40,682 nt of DNA from an uncultured Gilliamella sp. (lineage in GTDB: Bacteria > Pseudomonadota > Gammaproteobacteria > Enterobacterales > Orbaceae), in NCBI GenBank assembly GCA_946481345.1, contig CAMLMY010000016.1, positions 1 to 40,682 on the forward strand, given 5' to 3'. The position numbers and the translations under genes were made by a program. The notes below the pieces were generated by a model that ran no database searches, was not told the DNA's origin, and was given only the letters and a program-made list of their open reading frames with translations. Every line of letters starts with the position of its first letter. Position 1 is the stretch's first letter. Positions 39,153 to 40,682 of this stretch are shown one piece after another.

Positions 39153-39344
39153 TTATTTTTTGTTATCATGTAATTGACGTGTTAATTGTGGGCAGGAGAT
39201 AACCTTTTTATTTTGCTTTTTAAATAAAGCAAACACCTTAAATTCACTAACTTTATTATCTGTTTTTATTACTTCCATAAACTGGTGTGTATAAACTTGA
39301 TTTTATAATTCAGCAATTGCATCAATATTAACTTCAAATTTTTT
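39153..39344 (-). pseudogene. Possible gene remnant, minus strand
   Basis: On the minus strand a frame reads VKKFEVNIDAIAEL, then TAA, then continues in the same frame with NQVYTHQFMEV... for about 47 more codons to a TAA at 39155-39153. From the internal ATG (39278) this leaves 41 codons, ending TRQLHDNKK. The mixed composition and common frame either side of the stop suggest a decayed gene. I cannot name the family. Confidence 0.3.
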
Positions 39345-39486
39345 GACAGCTTACGCGAAGTAAACCCATATGTACATCAATTCATTGTATCTTAATAGTT
39401 TACATCGACATTTGGTTGCTAATTAATGTCAAAATATTCATTAATAAATTAAATAGTGCTTATTTAACTATATCAATGTTATTACT

Positions 39487-40413
39487 TTATCGTTTAAATT
39501 GGTAAGTATCACCAATCGCACTACCTTGAACACCAAATTGGCGTAAGTTGTTATCGACAGCATTCATGGATTGCCAATGATTTTCGCACCAATCAGGGGC
39601 GAGTAAAGTTGGTTTTCTGGCATTGGCTGAAATTCGATGATATAAAATATTAGCGGGAGTTTGTCGAATAATATCACCAGCAATATCCACATACTCCTCT
39701 AATGAAAATACCGTTAAGCGACCCGCTCGCCATGCTTTTGCCATAATACTGCCTTCAACAATATGCAAAGGATGTAGTTTTAACCCATCAACACCACTTG
39801 TTAACACGCGATCAAGCGTAATTAAACTATCTTGCTTGTTCTCATTTGGTAAACCAATAATTAAATGGGTACATACTTTTATACCAAGTTTACGGGCTTT
39901 TTGTACCGTTTGGTTATAATCGTCAAATGTATGCCCACGATTAATATGATGTAACGTTTTATCATTAGCAGTTTGCAAACCAAGTTCTAACCAAACTTCG
40001 TAACCTTGATCTTGATAATGAGCAAGTAAATCTAATGCTTCTTTAGGTACACAATCTGGGCGAGTACCAACACAAAGCCCGACAATATCAGCACTGTTGA
40101 GCGCTTCTTGATACATCTTTTTAAGAATTTCAACTTCGGCATAAGTGCTGGTATAAGCTTGAAAATAGGCAAGATAACGCTTTGATTTTTTCATTTGATG
40201 CGCTTGGGTTGCAAGCTGGTCAGAAATAGATTTGACTTGGATAGATTCATCGATAATTGACGCAACATTACAAAAAGTGCAACCGCCAACACCAAGAGTA
40301 CCATCACGATTTGGACAACTAAATCCACCATGTAACGTTAATTTATAGATCTTTTCTCCATAACGACGCTGCAAATCGGATCCAAACGTATTAACCACTA
40401 AATGTAATTGCAT
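39487..40413 (-). CDS. yhcC: YhcC-family radical SAM protein
   Basis: Radical SAM enzyme of the YhcC/TIGR01212 family (Elp3-like part of the superfamily); substrate not established. 308 residues (E. coli YhcC 309). The cluster motif is CPNRDGTLGVGGCTFC: Cys33, Cys45, Cys48, a C-x11-C-x2-C spacing typical of this family. Other blocks: KRYLAYFQAYTSTYAEVEIL, IVGLCVGTRPDCVP, EVWLELGLQTANDKTL, CTHLIIGLPNE, DGLKLHPLHIVEGS and RKPTLLAPDWCENHW. Only a weak ribosome site before the ATG. It is transcribed alone. Confidence 0.93.
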   Translation of the reverse strand: MQLHLVVNTFGSDLQRRYGEKIYKLTLHGGFSCPNRDGTLGVGGCTFCNVASIIDESIQVKSISDQLATQAHQMKKSKRYLAYFQAYTSTYAEVEILKKMYQEALNSADIVGLCVGTRPDCVPKEALDLLAHYQDQGYEVWLELGLQTANDKTLHHINRGHTFDDYNQTVQKARKLGIKVCTHLIIGLPNENKQDSLITLDRVLTSGVDGLKLHPLHIVEGSIMAKAWRAGRLTVFSLEEYVDIAGDIIRQTPANILYHRISANARKPTLLAPDWCENHWQSMNAVDNNLRQFGVQGSAIGDTYQFKR

Positions 40414-40606
40414 AACAAACCAAAATAAAAATTTTTTTTATTGTACGAAGATAACCAATGAACATCAAGAACTAACAAAACGTTACTTCAACTGTTCACT
40501 TTGCTGAAGTATGGTTTTAATACATTAGTTATTATGTCTCTTGATAACGTATTACTGTGCATTGGATAATTGATCCGTTAACTAGATTAATTTTTTATAT
40601 TTTTAT

Positions 40607-40646
40607 ACTGAAACGTAGGCATAACCTGAAACTTTTTAACAAAAAT
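40607..40646 (+). repeat. 40-nt dispersed repeat, copy 2
   Basis: Matches 11888-11927 at 36 of 40 positions, with T-rich DNA before it as in copy 1. At copy 1 a CRP box starts 10 nt further on. Here the window ends at 40682 with CCTGTGTG, which could be the first half of a CRP-like site cut by the edge. No gene follows within the window. Confidence 0.8.
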
Positions 40647-40682
40647 TAGCAAAATCTTGCATAAAAGAAAAATCCCTGTGTG

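Larger units (their letters stand above)
38451..39486. other. 1-kb gene-poor gap with remnants
   Basis: Between waaG and yhcC, both on the minus strand, lie about 1040 nt without an intact gene. The DNA is very AT-rich with many stops in all frames. Two stretches look like remnants of coding sequence with in-frame stops and are listed separately. The left part (38451-38640) presumably holds the waaG promoter. I see no inverted-repeat ends or transposase remains. Confidence 0.6.

Overview
The window is AT-rich chromosomal DNA from a gammaproteobacterium. Gene content, protein lengths and several gene orders match the enteric model: alaS-csrA-serV-argVYZ, recA-recX, lptC-lptA-lptB-rpoN and leuABCD with a leucine attenuator. 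Low GC, short spacers and loss of the usual flanking genes suggest a host-associated relative of the Enterobacterales. Orbaceae, such as the bee-gut genus Gilliamella, is my best guess, but this is an inference from style and was not tested.

Layout. 1-5317: minus-strand housekeeping block with three tRNA-Arg genes, tRNA-Ser, csrA, alaS, recX and recA, the last with a textbook LexA-controlled promoter. 5803-9285: plus-strand pqiABC, an inter-membrane lipid transport system. 9338-11666: minus-strand folate genes pabA and a pabB-pabC fusion. 11667-21142: a sugar-acid catabolism region with two operons and a regulator: yiaK-like dehydrogenase plus a GPH-family symporter; then rspA-rspB-MHS transporter-ydfI; then the GntR regulator rspR. 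21305-25826: acylphosphatase, a membrane-anchored CHAP protein, then lptC-lptA-lptB-rpoN. 25875-31736: minus-strand leuL-leuA-leuB-leuC-leuD-yafE. 32153-34723: an nfsB-like nitroreductase and the translation factor ettA. 34890-38450: minus-strand waaG-waaP (LPS core) followed by a YbjD/OLD-family gene. 38451-39486: about 1 kb without an intact gene. 39487-40413: radical-SAM gene yhcC. The last 270 bases are intergenic and end inside what may be another promoter.

How the genes work together. The rsp cluster can be read as a route for L-gulonate and D-mannonate: RspB would oxidise L-gulonate to D-fructuronate, YdfI would interconvert fructuronate and mannonate, and RspA would dehydrate mannonate to 2-keto-3-deoxygluconate, under RspR. 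The yiaK-GPH operon is tied to it by promoter architecture. Both operons have a perfect TGTGA-N6-TCACA CRP box and, at exactly the same distance, the same 14-mer TTGTATGGTAGTAT. A 40-base stretch just upstream of the first of these promoters recurs with 36/40 identity at the very end of the window, suggesting a third related promoter beyond the right edge.

Other points of interest are a tRNA-Arg with a UCG anticodon inside an ACG array, a complete leucine attenuator with competing RNA pairings, a YbjD protein whose Walker A lysine is replaced by arginine, and remnants of decayed genes in the 38.5-39.5 kb gap. I did not find CRISPR arrays, insertion sequences, prophage or an obvious defence island. 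The strongest candidate for something not yet described is the paired RspR/CRP sugar-acid regulon.
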